Source: Erythrobacteraceae bacterium (GTDB lineage: Bacteria; Pseudomonadota; Alphaproteobacteria; Sphingomonadales; Sphingomonadaceae). From it: a stretch of DNA of 64,000 nt. The position numbers were made by a program, and so were the translations under genes. Every line of letters begins with the position of its first letter. Positions within the stretch are counted from its first letter, which is position 1. The notes beneath the pieces were generated by a model. That model worked only from the letters and a program-made list of their open reading frames with translations, was not told the DNA's origin and ran no database searches. Location: positions 1 through 64,000 of the forward strand of contig JAIYAM010000032.1 in assembly GCA_027489065.1 (NCBI GenBank), in the 5' to 3' direction. Positions 37,392 through 46,809 of this stretch are shown piece by piece.

Positions 37392-38186
37392 GTGAAGCAC
37401 CTCCTCATCATCGGTTGCGGCAACATGGGCGGGGCGATGCTCGCCGGGTGGCTGGCCGCGGGCGAGCCTCCGGCGCGCTTTGCTGTGCTGGATCCCGCGT
37501 TGCCCGAAGCGCCCGAAGGCGTCGCGCTCTACCGCAGCGCAGAGGAGGCCGGGGGAGCAGGGCATGATGCGGTGCTGCTCGGGATCAAGCCGCAGCAGCT
37601 GGGCGCGTTGCGGCCGGCGTTGCAGGCGCTCACCGCTGGCCGGACGGTCAGCTCGCTGCTCGCCGGGATCACGCTTGACCAGCTTGGCGCCGCTTTCCCC
37701 GGGGCGGCCGCGCATATCCGGGTCATGCCCAATCTTGCCGCCCGCATCGGCAAGTCGCCGGTGATCCTCGCCGAGCGCGGGCTCGATGGCGACGGTCGGG
37801 AGACAGCCTTCAAGCTGTTCGACACGCTCGGCAGCGCGGTCTGGCTCGAGGACGAGGCGCAATTCGATCTCGTCACCGCGCTCGCCGGATCGGGGCCGGG
37901 CTTCGTCTACCGCTTCATCGACGCGCTCGCGGGCGCGGCCATCGACCTCGGCCTCGACGAGCAGACCGCGGCGCGGCTCGCGCTCGCCACGGTCGAGGGC
38001 GCGGCGGCTTTGGCGGCCGCCTCGGACGTGGGCCCTGCAACCCTCGCCGACCGCGTGGCGAGCCCCGGCGGCATGACCCGCGAGGGGCTGAACGTGCTCG
38101 ACGAAGGCGCGGCGTTGCGCCGGCTCCTCACCGAAACCTTGCGCGCCACCCGCGACAAGGGTGCGGCCTTGTCCCGCAGCGCTTAA
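37392..38186 (+). CDS. proC: Pyrroline-5-carboxylate reductase
   Basis: Last step of proline synthesis, NAD(P)H-dependent, cytosolic. It has 264 residues from a GTG at 37392. The Rossmann motif is LIIGCGNMGGAMLAGW, and the C-terminal signature is in DRVASPGGMTREGLNVLDEG, with LAGSGPGFVYRFIDAL before it. proB lies 6 kb away on the same strand; proA is not in the window. Confidence 0.94.
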   Translation: MKHLLIIGCGNMGGAMLAGWLAAGEPPARFAVLDPALPEAPEGVALYRSAEEAGGAGHDAVLLGIKPQQLGALRPALQALTAGRTVSSLLAGITLDQLGAAFPGAAAHIRVMPNLAARIGKSPVILAERGLDGDGRETAFKLFDTLGSAVWLEDEAQFDLVTALAGSGPGFVYRFIDALAGAAIDLGLDEQTAARLALATVEGAAALAAASDVGPATLADRVASPGGMTREGLNVLDEGAALRRLLTETLRATRDKGAALSRSA

Positions 38187-38326
38187 TATTAACAAGCATT
38201 AAGCTGAACGCTTGCGCGCTTTGCAATCCGGTTTCGCTTGAAAAGCGCGCCCGAAACCCCGATATTCCCGGCATGGAGAGCACGGGCGTTTCCGCGCTCC
38301 CACATGGAAAGGCTAAGGGTTTCGCA

Positions 38327-39106
38327 ATGGCTGACTGGAATGACACCTCGCGCAATGCGCAGCGGCTGGGCTCCGTGCCTCGCGCCGGAGGCGACGTCGC
38401 CGGCCGCGTGAGCTACGACGAGGGCCTGCGTTCGCACATGCTCTCGATCTACAACTACATGACCTCGGGCGTGCTGCTGACCGGCATCGTCGCGCTGCTG
38501 TTCGTCAATTCGCCGCTGTTCGCAGCAGCGTTCAACGTCGTGCAGACCCCCGGCGGTTCCTTTGCCCAGCCGACCGGCCTCGGCTGGCTGATCACGCTGT
38601 CGCCGCTTGCGGTGATGCTGTTCTGGTGGTTCGGCGCCTCGCGCGCCAGCACCGGGGCGCTGCAGATCGCCTTCTGGGTCTTCACCGTCACGTTCGGCCT
38701 GTCGCTCTCGACGATCTTCGTGACCTATACCGGCGCGTCAGTCGCGACCGCCTTCTTCGCGACTGCGGCGGCCTTCGCGGGCCTGTCGCTGTGGGGTTAC
38801 ACCACCAAGAAGGACATTTCGGGCTGGGGCAGCTTCCTGATCATGGGCGTGTTCGGCCTGATCGCGGCGAGCCTCATCAACATGTTCTTCCCCTCGGGGC
38901 CGATGGGTCTGGTGATCAGCGTGATGGGCGTGCTCATCTTCGCCGGCCTCACCGCCTATGACACGCAGCGTCTCAAGAACGAGTACCAGTTCGTGCGGGG
39001 CACCGAGATGGCGGGTCGTGCGGTGATCTTCGGGGCGCTGAGCCTGTACCTCGATTTCATTAACATGTTCCTCTACCTGCTGCGCCTGCTTGGCAACCGC
39101 GAGTAA
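38327..39106 (+). CDS. Bax inhibitor-1/YccA family membrane protein
   Basis: Inner-membrane protein of 259 residues with seven hydrophobic spans, of the BI-1 (TMBIM) family that includes E. coli YbhL and YccA. The N-terminus MADWNDTSRNAQRLGSVPRA and the conserved end VFAGLTAYDTQRLKNEY-like stretch (here FAGLTAYDTQRLKNEYQFV), with an aspartate pair implicated in pH-dependent cation leak in the family, identify it. The ATG at 38327 is favoured over 38273 because it gives the usual N-terminus. A strong hairpin follows at 39157-39188. Confidence 0.92.
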   Translation: MADWNDTSRNAQRLGSVPRAGGDVAGRVSYDEGLRSHMLSIYNYMTSGVLLTGIVALLFVNSPLFAAAFNVVQTPGGSFAQPTGLGWLITLSPLAVMLFWWFGASRASTGALQIAFWVFTVTFGLSLSTIFVTYTGASVATAFFATAAAFAGLSLWGYTTKKDISGWGSFLIMGVFGLIAASLINMFFPSGPMGLVISVMGVLIFAGLTAYDTQRLKNEYQFVRGTEMAGRAVIFGALSLYLDFINMFLYLLRLLGNRE

Positions 39107-39156
39107 CCGGCAGCCGCCAAGGGCCTCGGCCCGGCGCAAGAATGTTGAAATATCGG

Positions 39157-39188
39157 ATGCCCGGGGGCCTGCAGAGGCTCCCGGGCAT
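39157..39188 (+). terminator. Rho-independent-type terminator after the BI-1 gene
   Basis: ATGCCCGGG and CCCGGGCAT form a 9-bp stem, extended by CCT/AGG around a GCAG loop, followed by TTTGCTTT. It lies 50 bases after the BI-1 stop. It is the clearest intrinsic terminator in the window. Confidence 0.75.
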
Positions 39189-39296
39189 TTGCTTTGCGGG
39201 CAGGCGCGGCTATCGCGGCGCTTCAGGCTGGAGCAAGCCGGAGCCGCGCAAACTGCGGCCCGGAAGCGCCAGTTCGCAGCAGGAGAGAGTTTCCCA

Positions 39297-40220
39297 ATGA
39301 GCGCGTCCCCCCACACGCCGTCCACCGCAACGACCCCTATCGCCGCTGGCCGCACCCCGTTCGGCCTCGTGATCACCGGGCTTGCCGGCGCAGCGTTGCT
39401 CGCGGGCTGCGCGGCCAAGACCCCGCCGCCTCCGCCGCCGCCCCCTCCGCCGCCCCCGCCGCCCCAGGTGGTCGAGGCCGTGCCCTACCGCCCGCTTCCG
39501 CCGGGCGGCGCTTACTACGTGATGACCATGCCCCCCCGCGGCGCCGATGGGCGCCACGTCACGGTCAACTCGAACCTCACCGACGACCAGCTGGTCTGGA
39601 ACCTGCGTTCGGCGTGGAATGTCGCCGCGCTCAACTGCCTCGCGCCCGAATACGAGCCGATCCTGACCGGCTACCGCGCCTTCCTCAGCAAGAACGTGCG
39701 CTCGCTGAAGGCGGTCAACGACCGGATCGAGAAGAGCTATACCAGCCGCTACAAGGTCCGCCGGGATGCGATCGTGGCGCGTGATGGCTACACCACGCAG
39801 GTCTACAACTTCTTCGCCGAACCGGCCGCCCGCGCGGGCTTCTGCCGCGTGGTGCTCGACATGTCGAACCGCGCGCTCGCGGCCCCGCCGACCGATCCGC
39901 TGGCCTTCGCCCGCGCCAACTTCGCAGGCCTGCTCCAGCCCTTCGACCAGTTCTTCGAGGAGTATGAGGTCTACCAGCGCGCCTCGGCCGAGTGGGACGC
40001 CAAGTGGGGCGCGCAATATGGCGCTTCGCAGCCGGGCTGGGTCGCGGTGCAGCAGGCTCGCGCAGGGCTTGCTCCGGCTCCGACGCCAACTGCGACGCAG
40101 ACCGTGATCGACTCCGAAACCGGCTTGCCGGTGCCGGTCATCCCGGTACGCGAAGGCGTGACCGCGCAGCCGGTGGTGCAGCCGATTGCGCCCAAGCCGG
40201 GCGGCAAGCCGGGCCTTTAG
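39297..40220 (+). CDS. Lipoprotein with 14-proline tract
   Basis: A 307-residue putative outer-membrane lipoprotein. The signal segment [17 protein letters not shown] ends in a lipobox at Cys39, followed directly by AAKT and a run of 14 prolines (mixed CCG, CCC and CCT codons). The folded part, residues 60-265, has an aromatic and charged composition ([19 protein letters not shown], then [20 protein letters not shown]) with no domain I recognise. A proline-rich tail ends GGKPGL. The proline run would stall ribosomes without EF-P. The ATG at 39297 is preceded by aggagaga. Confidence 0.75.
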   Translation: MSASPHTPSTATTPIAAGRTPFGLVITGLAGAALLAGCAAKTPPPPPPPPPPPPPPQVVEAVPYRPLPPGGAYYVMTMPPRGADGRHVTVNSNLTDDQLVWNLRSAWNVAALNCLAPEYEPILTGYRAFLSKNVRSLKAVNDRIEKSYTSRYKVRRDAIVARDGYTTQVYNFFAEPAARAGFCRVVLDMSNRALAAPPTDPLAFARANFAGLLQPFDQFFEEYEVYQRASAEWDAKWGAQYGASQPGWVAVQQARAGLAPAPTPTATQTVIDSETGLPVPVIPVREGVTAQPVVQPIAPKPGGKPGL

Positions 40221-40340
40221 GACGGGCAGGGGCCGGGGCTGCGCAGCCGCAAATCTTGCGTTGCAAGCCCCCCCGCTTCCCGCTAATGCGCGCGCTCGCC
40301 CGCTCCCCGATGGGGCGCGGCGGGCGCCAAGACCTGGAAC

Positions 40341-40416
<76 letters not shown>

Positions 40417-40580
40417 GGCGTCTTTTCTTTTCCCCCTCAGACGCCGGACGGCGGACATCCGTCCTCCTTGGCTTTGCCGCATAAGCGGCGGCGCGCGTTC
40501 GCGCTTGCGGCCTTTAAGGCCGATTGGTCGCCGCCATCTCCGTTGCACCACCTTACACCGCTTGCCGTCAGCTTTGCCTG

Positions 40581-40760
40581 ACGCTAACGCTGCTCCCGCG
40601 CCAAGGTAACGGGAATGCGGTTCGATTCCGCAGCTGTCCCTGCAACTGTAAGCGGTGAGTATGCGGTGTGCGCCCCGAAAGGGGCAGCCACTGGAGCGGC
40701 AACGTTCCGGGAAGGCGAGCACCGGATGCGCTGATCCGTGAGCCAGGAGACCGACCGGGG
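40581..40760 (+). ncRNA. Cobalamin (AdoCbl-type) riboswitch
   Basis: The core pattern is clear: the entry segment with GGTAACGGGAATGCGG, the highly conserved CTGTCCCTGCAACTGTAAGCGG region (40634-40655), the CCGGGAAGGCG segment, and the B12 box AGCCAGGAGACCGACC at 40741-40756. It lies in the leader of the btuB-like receptor gene. Downstream, TGTCGCTC at 40763-40770 can pair with GAGCGACA at 40819-40826 and may belong to the expression platform. Cobalamin binding would be expected to lower receptor expression. Confidence 0.93.
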
Positions 40761-40893
40761 CGTGTCGCTCTTTGCTTGGCTCAGGGATTGGTCAGGCGCG
40801 GAAAAACACTTCTGTTGTGAGCGACATCGCTGGGCTGTGGGGGAGGGCAACCTCTCCTCGCGGCCACCATGTTGCTGATGACGGGAGGAATCC

Positions 40894-42831
40894 GTGAAGA
40901 ATTTTGCATTGTTGGGAAGCGTCGCTGGAGCGGCGCTGGTTTGGGCTGTGCCGGCGTGGGCGCAGGACGTCGACGAACGCGGCGAACAGATCGTCTTCGC
41001 CGATACGCGTCTGCCCGAACCCATTCTGGTATCCGCCAGCCGCGACGGAACATTGACGCGTGAGGACTTCACCGGCTCCGCGCTGGTGATCACCGCCGAG
41101 CAACTCGAACAACGCCAGACCCGCGACATCGCCGACGCCCTGCGCGACGTCCCCGGCGTGGCGGTTGCGGGCGTGGCGGGGCAGACCCAGATCCGCCTGC
41201 GCGGCTCGGAAGCCAACCACGTCCTCGTGCTGGTCGACGGCATCGAGGTTTCCGATCCTTTCGCGGGCGAGTTCGACATCGGCACGCTCTCGGCCGACAT
41301 CGGAGCGCGCCTCGAAGTGCTGCGCGGGCCGCAATCCGCGCTCTATGGCTCGGACGCGATCGGCGGCGTCGTCGCCTACCAGAGCGCGAGCGGGCGCGCG
41401 GTGCCGGGCCTTGCCGCGCGGATCGAGGGCGGCACGCAAGGCACCGTCAATGGCGCGCTCCGCTATGGCGCGTCCGGCAATGCATGGGACGCCGCGCTCT
41501 CTGCCGTGGTCGTCAGCACCGATGGCCAGCCCAACGCGCGCGGCGGCTCCCGCGACATCGGCCGCGACAGCTACACGCTGGCGGGCAAGGGCGCTGTCGA
41601 TGTGACGCAGGGGCTGCAATTGCGCGCCGCCGCCCGCTTCATCCGCACCGAGGGCCAGTTCAACGACAGCAACTTCGACCGCACCAGCCCGACCTTCGGC
41701 TTCATCATCGACAGCCCCGGCACCCGCTTCACCAACGAGGCGGTCTATGCCCTCGTCGGCGCACGGCTCGACACGCTGGACGGGCGCTGGACGCATGACC
41801 TTTCGGCCCAGATCGCCGACATCAACCGCGAGAGCTTCGACGCTTTCGGGCAATCGCAGGGGAGCGCGGGCGACCGGGTGAAGGCGTCCTACGTCTCGGC
41901 CTTCCGCATCGATGACCGGCACAACCTGACTGTCGCCGCCGATTACGAGCAGGAGGGCTTCCGCAACACCCTCGCCAGCAGCGGCGGGTTCACCGACAGG
42001 CGCGAGATCGAGCAGTTCGGTGTCGTGGGCGAGTATCGCTTCAGCGGCGAGGCGGTCGACCTGTCGGCGGCGATCCGGCACGACATGAACGATCTGTTCC
42101 GCGATGCGACCACCTTCCGCGTGGGCGCAGGTTACCGCGTGACCGATACCACGCGCCTGCGTGCGGCGGCGGGCTCGGGCGTCAAGAACCCCGGCTTCTT
42201 CGAGCTTTACGGTTTCGTCGACGGCCGCTTCATCGGCAATGCGAGCTTGCGCCCCGAGAAGTCGACCGGGTGGGAAGTCGGAATCGATCAGGACATCACC
42301 GACGCCGCGCGCGTTTCGGTGACCTACTTCGACAGCGAGCTCGAAGGCGAAATCTTCACCACCTTCCCGCCGCCAAGCTTCATCGCCACCCCTGCCAACC
42401 GTACCACGGTGAGCAAGCAGCGCGGGGTCGAGGTCTCGCTTGCGGCCAAGCTGGGCGAGCAGTGGAGCCTCGATGCGGCCTATTCCTACCTCGATGCCAA
42501 GGAGAACGGCCGCAGGGAAGTGCGCCGGCCGCGCCACATCGCCAGCGCCGCACTGACCTGGGCCGCGCCCGGCGATGCCGCCTCGGCGACGCTCGTGGTG
42601 CGCCACAATGGCACTGCACTCGACGATGCCTTCACCGACCCGAGCTTCCGCCCGGTGCGGGTCCAACTGGACGATTACACGCTGGTCAATCTCAACGCGC
42701 GGGTGAAGCTGACCGACACCGTCAGCGGCTTTGCCCGTGTCGATAACCTGCTCGGCGAAACCTACGAGCAGGTGTTCAGCTTCGTCTCGCGGGGGCGGAG
42801 CGCGGTCATCGGTGTGGAAGCGCGGTTCTGA
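40894..42831 (+). CDS. btuB: TonB-dependent vitamin B12 receptor, BtuB-like
   Basis: Outer-membrane transporter of 645 residues from a GTG at 40894 with a gggagg ribosome site. The signal peptide ends VPAWAQ. A TonB-box-like PILVSASRDG precedes the plug domain, with RDIADALRDVPGVAVAG, IRLRGSEANHVLVLVDGIEVSD and LRGPQSALYGSDAIGGVV. The beta-barrel finishes in a C-terminal phenylalanine (VIGVEARF). The cobalamin riboswitch in its leader makes B12 or a corrinoid the likely substrate. Confidence 0.92.
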   Translation: MKNFALLGSVAGAALVWAVPAWAQDVDERGEQIVFADTRLPEPILVSASRDGTLTREDFTGSALVITAEQLEQRQTRDIADALRDVPGVAVAGVAGQTQIRLRGSEANHVLVLVDGIEVSDPFAGEFDIGTLSADIGARLEVLRGPQSALYGSDAIGGVVAYQSASGRAVPGLAARIEGGTQGTVNGALRYGASGNAWDAALSAVVVSTDGQPNARGGSRDIGRDSYTLAGKGAVDVTQGLQLRAAARFIRTEGQFNDSNFDRTSPTFGFIIDSPGTRFTNEAVYALVGARLDTLDGRWTHDLSAQIADINRESFDAFGQSQGSAGDRVKASYVSAFRIDDRHNLTVAADYEQEGFRNTLASSGGFTDRREIEQFGVVGEYRFSGEAVDLSAAIRHDMNDLFRDATTFRVGAGYRVTDTTRLRAAAGSGVKNPGFFELYGFVDGRFIGNASLRPEKSTGWEVGIDQDITDAARVSVTYFDSELEGEIFTTFPPPSFIATPANRTTVSKQRGVEVSLAAKLGEQWSLDAAYSYLDAKENGRREVRRPRHIASAALTWAAPGDAASATLVVRHNGTALDDAFTDPSFRPVRVQLDDYTLVNLNARVKLTDTVSGFARVDNLLGETYEQVFSFVSRGRSAVIGVEARF

Positions 42832-42833
42832 AC

Positions 42834-42870
42834 TACCTCTCCCCTCCCCGAGCGGGAGGGGAGATAGTAG
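42834..42870 (+). terminator. Hairpin downstream of btuB
   Basis: CTCTCCCCTCCC-CGAGC-GGGAGGGGAG is a long GC-rich stem right after the btuB stop. There is no T-tract, so factor-dependent or mRNA-stabilising function is possible. obgE begins 39 bases downstream. Confidence 0.55.
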
Positions 42871-42908
42871 CCCTCGCAATTGCAGCAGAAATTGCGTAAG
42901 CGCGCGCC

Positions 42909-43973
42909 ATGCATTTCCTCGACCAAGCCAAGATCTATGTGAAGTCCGGCGGAGGCGGCCCGGGGGCCGTCTCGTTCCGGCGTGAGATGTACGTCGAATA
43001 TGGCGGCCCTGACGGCGGCAACGGCGGGAACGGCGGCGATATCGTGTTCGAAGCCGTCGCCGGCCTCAACACGCTGATCGACTTCCGCTATTCGCAGCAC
43101 TTCAAGGCGCCTCGCGGCGGACACGGGATGGGCAAGGACCGCACCGGGGCCTCGGCCAAGCCGCTCGTCATCAAGGTGCCGGTCGGCACGCAGATCCTCT
43201 CCGAGGACAAGGAGGAGGTGCTCGCCGACTTCACGCAGGTCGGCCAGCGCGTCACCTTCCTCGAAGGCGGCTTGGGCGGACGCGGCAATGCCAGCTACAA
43301 GACCTCGACCAACCGCGCCCCGCGCCAGCACCAGCCTGGCCTGCCGGGCGAGGAGATGTGGGTGTGGCTGCGGCTGAAGCTGCTCGCGGACGTGGGCCTT
43401 GTCGGCCTGCCCAACGCCGGCAAATCGACCTTCATCAATGCCGTCTCGAACGCGCAGGCCAAGGTCGGCGATTATGCCTTCACCACGCTGGTCCCCAAGC
43501 TGGGCGTCGTGCGCCACAAGGGCCGCGAATTCGTGCTCGCGGACATTCCGGGCCTCATCGAGGGCGCCGCGGAAGGTGCCGGGATCGGCGACCGCTTCCT
43601 TGGCCATATCGAGCGTTGCCGGGTGCTGATCCACCTCATCGATATCACCGGCACCGAAGATGCCGACCCCGCTAAAGCCATGCGCATCGTCGAGGAGGAG
43701 CTGGCCGCTTACGGCGCAGGCCTCGAGGACAAGGCGCGGCTGGTGGTGCTCAACAAGCTCGATCTGGCCGACGCCGAACTGGTCGAAGTGTTCAGCAAGG
43801 AACTGCTCGAGGCTGGCGCGGACGAGGTCTTCGCGGTCTCCGGCGTGACCGGTGCGGGCATCCCCGAACTGCTCGATGCGGTGCTCGGCTATCTGCCCGA
43901 CCGCACCTCGACCGAGACCAAGACGGTCGAGGTCGAGAACGAGGACGAGGCCAGCGACTGGTCGCCGCTCTGA
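42909..43973 (+). CDS. obgE: GTPase Obg/CgtA
   Basis: Essential ribosome-associated GTPase. It has 354 residues. The N-terminal glycine-rich Obg domain (about 1-158) includes YVKSGGGGPGAVSFRREMYV and GPDGGNGGNGGDI; the G domain has GLPNAGKSTF, DIPGLIEGAAEGAGIG and NKLDLAD. There is no OCT domain, and the tail is a short acidic stretch. proB begins 7 bases after its stop. Confidence 0.96.
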   Translation: MHFLDQAKIYVKSGGGGPGAVSFRREMYVEYGGPDGGNGGNGGDIVFEAVAGLNTLIDFRYSQHFKAPRGGHGMGKDRTGASAKPLVIKVPVGTQILSEDKEEVLADFTQVGQRVTFLEGGLGGRGNASYKTSTNRAPRQHQPGLPGEEMWVWLRLKLLADVGLVGLPNAGKSTFINAVSNAQAKVGDYAFTTLVPKLGVVRHKGREFVLADIPGLIEGAAEGAGIGDRFLGHIERCRVLIHLIDITGTEDADPAKAMRIVEEELAAYGAGLEDKARLVVLNKLDLADAELVEVFSKELLEAGADEVFAVSGVTGAGIPELLDAVLGYLPDRTSTETKTVEVENEDEASDWSPL

Positions 43974-43980
43974 GTCTGCG

Positions 43981-45099
43981 ATGCTGACGCGCCTGTCGGA
44001 CATTACCACCGCACGGCGGATCGTGGTCAAGATCGGCTCGGCGCTGCTGGTCGGCGGCGGGCAGGCACGCGAAGGCTGGCTCACGCACATGGCGCGCGAC
44101 CTTGCAGGCCTGCGGCAGGCGGGCGCGCAGGTGATCGTGGTGAGCTCCGGCGCGATTGCACTGGGCGCGGCGCGGCTGGCCTTGCCCAAGGGCGGACGCG
44201 GGAGCCTCGCCGATGCACAGGCGGCGGCGGCCGTCGGGCAAATCCAGCTGGCCGACTTGTGGTCGCGTGCCTTGGGCGCGCAAGGCATCACCGCGGCGCA
44301 GATGCTGCTGACACTGGGCGACCTCGAAGACCGGCGGCGCTATCTCAATGCCTCGGCGACGCTCGATCGGCTGCTCGAGGCGGGCACGATCCCGGTCATC
44401 AACGAGAACGATTCGGTCGCGACCGAGGAAATCCGTTTCGGCGACAATGATCGCCTCGCGGCGCGCGTTGCGCAGGCGGCCAACGCCGATCTGGTGCTGC
44501 TGCTCTCGGATGTCGACGGGCTGTATGACCGCGATCCGCGTGCGGAAGGCGCGACTCTCATCCCGACGGTCGACGCCGTGACGCCGGAGGTGATGGCGAT
44601 GGCGAGTGGGGCTTCGTCATCGGGCCTGGGCTCGGGCGGCATGATCTCCAAGCTTCAGGCGGCGCAGATCGCGACCCGCGCAGGCATCGCGCTCGCCATC
44701 CTCAACGGCACGCACGAGGCGCCGATTGCCCACGCGCTCGGCGCTGGCACGGGCACGTTGTTCCTCCCCGTCCGCGCCGATTCCGCCCGCAAGGCGTGGC
44801 TCGGCGGCCGGCTCGCGCCGGCAGGCGAACTGCGCGTCGACAGGGGCTGCGCCGAGGCGCTGAAGGGCGGGGCGAGCCTGCTCGCGGCGGGCGTGGTCGG
44901 CGTATCGGGCACCTTCCGGCGCGGCGATCTCGTCAGCGTGCTGAGCCTCAAGGGCGAGCGGCTGGCGCAGGGCCTTGCCGAATATGACGTCGCCGAAATG
45001 CAGCTCATCGCCGGAAAGCGCGCCGAGGATCAGGCCGAGCGGCTGGGTTATGCGCCGCGTTCCTGCGTGATCCACCGCGACCACATGGTCCTGCTGTGA
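43981..45099 (+). CDS. proB: Glutamate 5-kinase
   Basis: First step of proline synthesis. It has 372 residues from the ATG at 43981. The amino acid kinase domain carries VVKIGSALLVGGG, VVSSGAIALGAARL, INENDSVATEEIRFGDND and LLSDVDGLYDRDPR; the C-terminal PUA domain runs from about residue 275 (DRGCAEALKGGASLL). It follows obgE closely and overlaps the epimerase gene by 4 bases, giving an obgE-proB-epimerase operon. Confidence 0.96.
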   Translation: MLTRLSDITTARRIVVKIGSALLVGGGQAREGWLTHMARDLAGLRQAGAQVIVVSSGAIALGAARLALPKGGRGSLADAQAAAAVGQIQLADLWSRALGAQGITAAQMLLTLGDLEDRRRYLNASATLDRLLEAGTIPVINENDSVATEEIRFGDNDRLAARVAQAANADLVLLLSDVDGLYDRDPRAEGATLIPTVDAVTPEVMAMASGASSSGLGSGGMISKLQAAQIATRAGIALAILNGTHEAPIAHALGAGTGTLFLPVRADSARKAWLGGRLAPAGELRVDRGCAEALKGGASLLAAGVVGVSGTFRRGDLVSVLSLKGERLAQGLAEYDVAEMQLIAGKRAEDQAERLGYAPRSCVIHRDHMVLL

Positions 45100-46013
45100 G
45101 CCTTTTGGCGATCACCGGCGCGACCGGCTTTGTCGGCAGCGCGGTGCTGGCCGAGGCTTTGGCGCAGGGGCACCGGGTCAAGGCGCTCGCCCGGCGTGAT
45201 CAGCCTGCGCTAGAAGGCGTCGAATGGGTGCGCGGCGATCTGAACGACACTCCCGCGCTCGCGGCACTGGTCGAAGGCGCGGACGCCGTGATCCACGTCG
45301 CGGGCCTCACCAACACGCCCGATCCGGCAGAGTTCGCGGTCGCCAACGTCACCGGCACCGCCAATGTGATCGCCGCCATGAAGGCCGCGGGCGTGAAGCG
45401 GCTGGTGTTCGTCTCCTCGCTTTCGGCGCGGATGCCCGAGCTTTCGGCCTATGGCGCCTCCAAGGCCGAGGCAGAGGCACTGGTGGAAGCGAGCGGCCTC
45501 GACTGGACGACGGTGCGCCCGCCCGGTGTCTATGGCCCGCGCGACATCGATTACCTCGACATGTTCCGCACCGCGAAGTGGGGCTTCGTGCCGCTGCCGC
45601 CGGGCGGGGCGAGTTCGATCATCCACGCGCATGACCTTGCCGCGCTGCTTGTGGCGCTTGCCGGAAGCAATGCCGCGCCGACGCGCAAGAAGGTTTACGA
45701 GCCCGACGATGGCCGCGAGGGCGGGTGGAGCCACAAGGAGCTCGCCGCCGCCATTGGCCGCGCTGTCGGGCGATCCCGCGTTTTCGCCCCGCACCTGCCG
45801 CGCGCGGTGCTCGATGCCGCCGCCGCCGCCGATCGCCTCGCACGCGGTGACCGCGCCAAGCTCACGCCTGACAGGGTCGGCTACATGGCGCACCCCAACT
45901 GGGTGTCGCGCTTCGACCGCAAGCCGCCGCCGGGCCTGTGGCAGCCGCGCATCGGCGGCGAGGAGGGATTGCGGACGACCGCCGAGTGGTACCGCCGCGA
46001 GGGGTGGCTCTAG
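45096..46013 (+). CDS. NAD-dependent epimerase/dehydratase family (extended SDR) protein
   Basis: A 305-residue protein from a GTG at 45096 that overlaps the proB stop. The Rossmann motif is ITGATGFVGSAVLAEAL, the tyrosine-lysine pair is in YGASKAEAEALV, and the conserved RPPGVYGPRDIDYLDMF follows. The substrate is not evident. Similar proteins in sphingomonads are annotated as complex I NDUFA9-like or nucleotide-sugar epimerases; neither label is supported by neighbours here. Confidence 0.85.
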   Translation: MSLLAITGATGFVGSAVLAEALAQGHRVKALARRDQPALEGVEWVRGDLNDTPALAALVEGADAVIHVAGLTNTPDPAEFAVANVTGTANVIAAMKAAGVKRLVFVSSLSARMPELSAYGASKAEAEALVEASGLDWTTVRPPGVYGPRDIDYLDMFRTAKWGFVPLPPGGASSIIHAHDLAALLVALAGSNAAPTRKKVYEPDDGREGGWSHKELAAAIGRAVGRSRVFAPHLPRAVLDAAAAADRLARGDRAKLTPDRVGYMAHPNWVSRFDRKPPPGLWQPRIGGEEGLRTTAEWYRREGWL

Positions 46014-46023
46014 GCCGCAAGCC

Positions 46024-46809
46024 TCAGAGGAACGGTTCCTCGCCGGGCTTGTGGATCCCGCATTCGGTCTTGTCCCAGCCCTTCCAGCGGCCCGAGCGCG
46101 GGTCTTCGCCCGGCGCGACCTGCGTGGTGCAGGGCGAGCAGCCGATCGAGGGATAGCCGGCTGCGATCAGCGGGTGGCGGGGAAGATCGTGCTGGATGAA
46201 ATGGCCCTCGATCTGGCTTGCATCCCAATCGATCAGCGGGTTGATCTTGAGCCGCCCCTGCGCATCCGTGGTGTCGATCTCGAAACGCGGCAGGTTGGCG
46301 CGGGTTCTGGCCTGGAAGGCCTTGCGCCCGGTGAAGCTCGCATCGAAGCGCACCAGCGCCTTCTCCAGCGGCTTGACCTTGCGGATCTCGCAGCACCCGT
46401 CGGGATCGTAGGACCACCTGAGGCCGGTCTCGTCCTTCTTCGCGAGGTCCTCGGGGTCCGGCGTCAGCACCACGAGATTGAGGCCGAGGCGCTCCACCAG
46501 CGTGTCCCGGTAGGCGAGGGTCTCGGCGAAATGCTTGCCGGTGTCGAGGAACAGCACCGGCACCGTCGGATCGACGCGGGCGACGAGGTGGAGCAGCACG
46601 GCGCTTTCCGCGCCGAAGCTGGACACCACTGCGAGGTCGCCCGCGAGCCGGTCGCGGATGACGCTTTCGAGCATCTCCTGCGTCGAGGCACCGCGGAACA
46701 GGTTGTTGAGGCGCACCGCGTCATGCTCGGTGAAGCGCGGCGCGAGATCGAGGATGTCGGGCGTGTGCGCGATCATGCCGATCTTTGACATCGAAACGTC
46801 AGGCTTCAT
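46024..46809 (-). CDS. cysH: Assimilatory phosphoadenylyl/adenylyl-sulfate reductase
   Basis: Reduces activated sulfate to sulfite with thioredoxin. It has 261 residues. It carries both cysteine pairs of the [4Fe-4S] APS-reductase type (CCEIRKVKPL and GCSPCT) plus the catalytic ECGIH near the C-terminus, so APS is the more likely substrate than PAPS. VVSSFGAESAVLLHL is the PP-loop region. The ATG at 46809 overlaps the DUF934 gene by 11 bases; it is the last gene of the cys operon. Confidence 0.94.
   Translation of the reverse strand: MKPDVSMSKIGMIAHTPDILDLAPRFTEHDAVRLNNLFRGASTQEMLESVIRDRLAGDLAVVSSFGAESAVLLHLVARVDPTVPVLFLDTGKHFAETLAYRDTLVERLGLNLVVLTPDPEDLAKKDETGLRWSYDPDGCCEIRKVKPLEKALVRFDASFTGRKAFQARTRANLPRFEIDTTDAQGRLKINPLIDWDASQIEGHFIQHDLPRHPLIAAGYPSIGCSPCTTQVAPGEDPRSGRWKGWDKTECGIHKPGEEPFL

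Noticed and set aside
38183..38202. Possible CtrA site (TTAA-N-TTAA) before the BI-1 gene
   Set aside because: Spacing between the TTAA halves is 6 or 12 bases, not the 7 of the CtrA consensus; the match is too weak.
40417..40580. Integration site or prophage remnant 3-prime of tRNA-Ala
   Set aside because: No integrase gene and no duplicated tRNA end could be found; the stretch holds only small hairpins.
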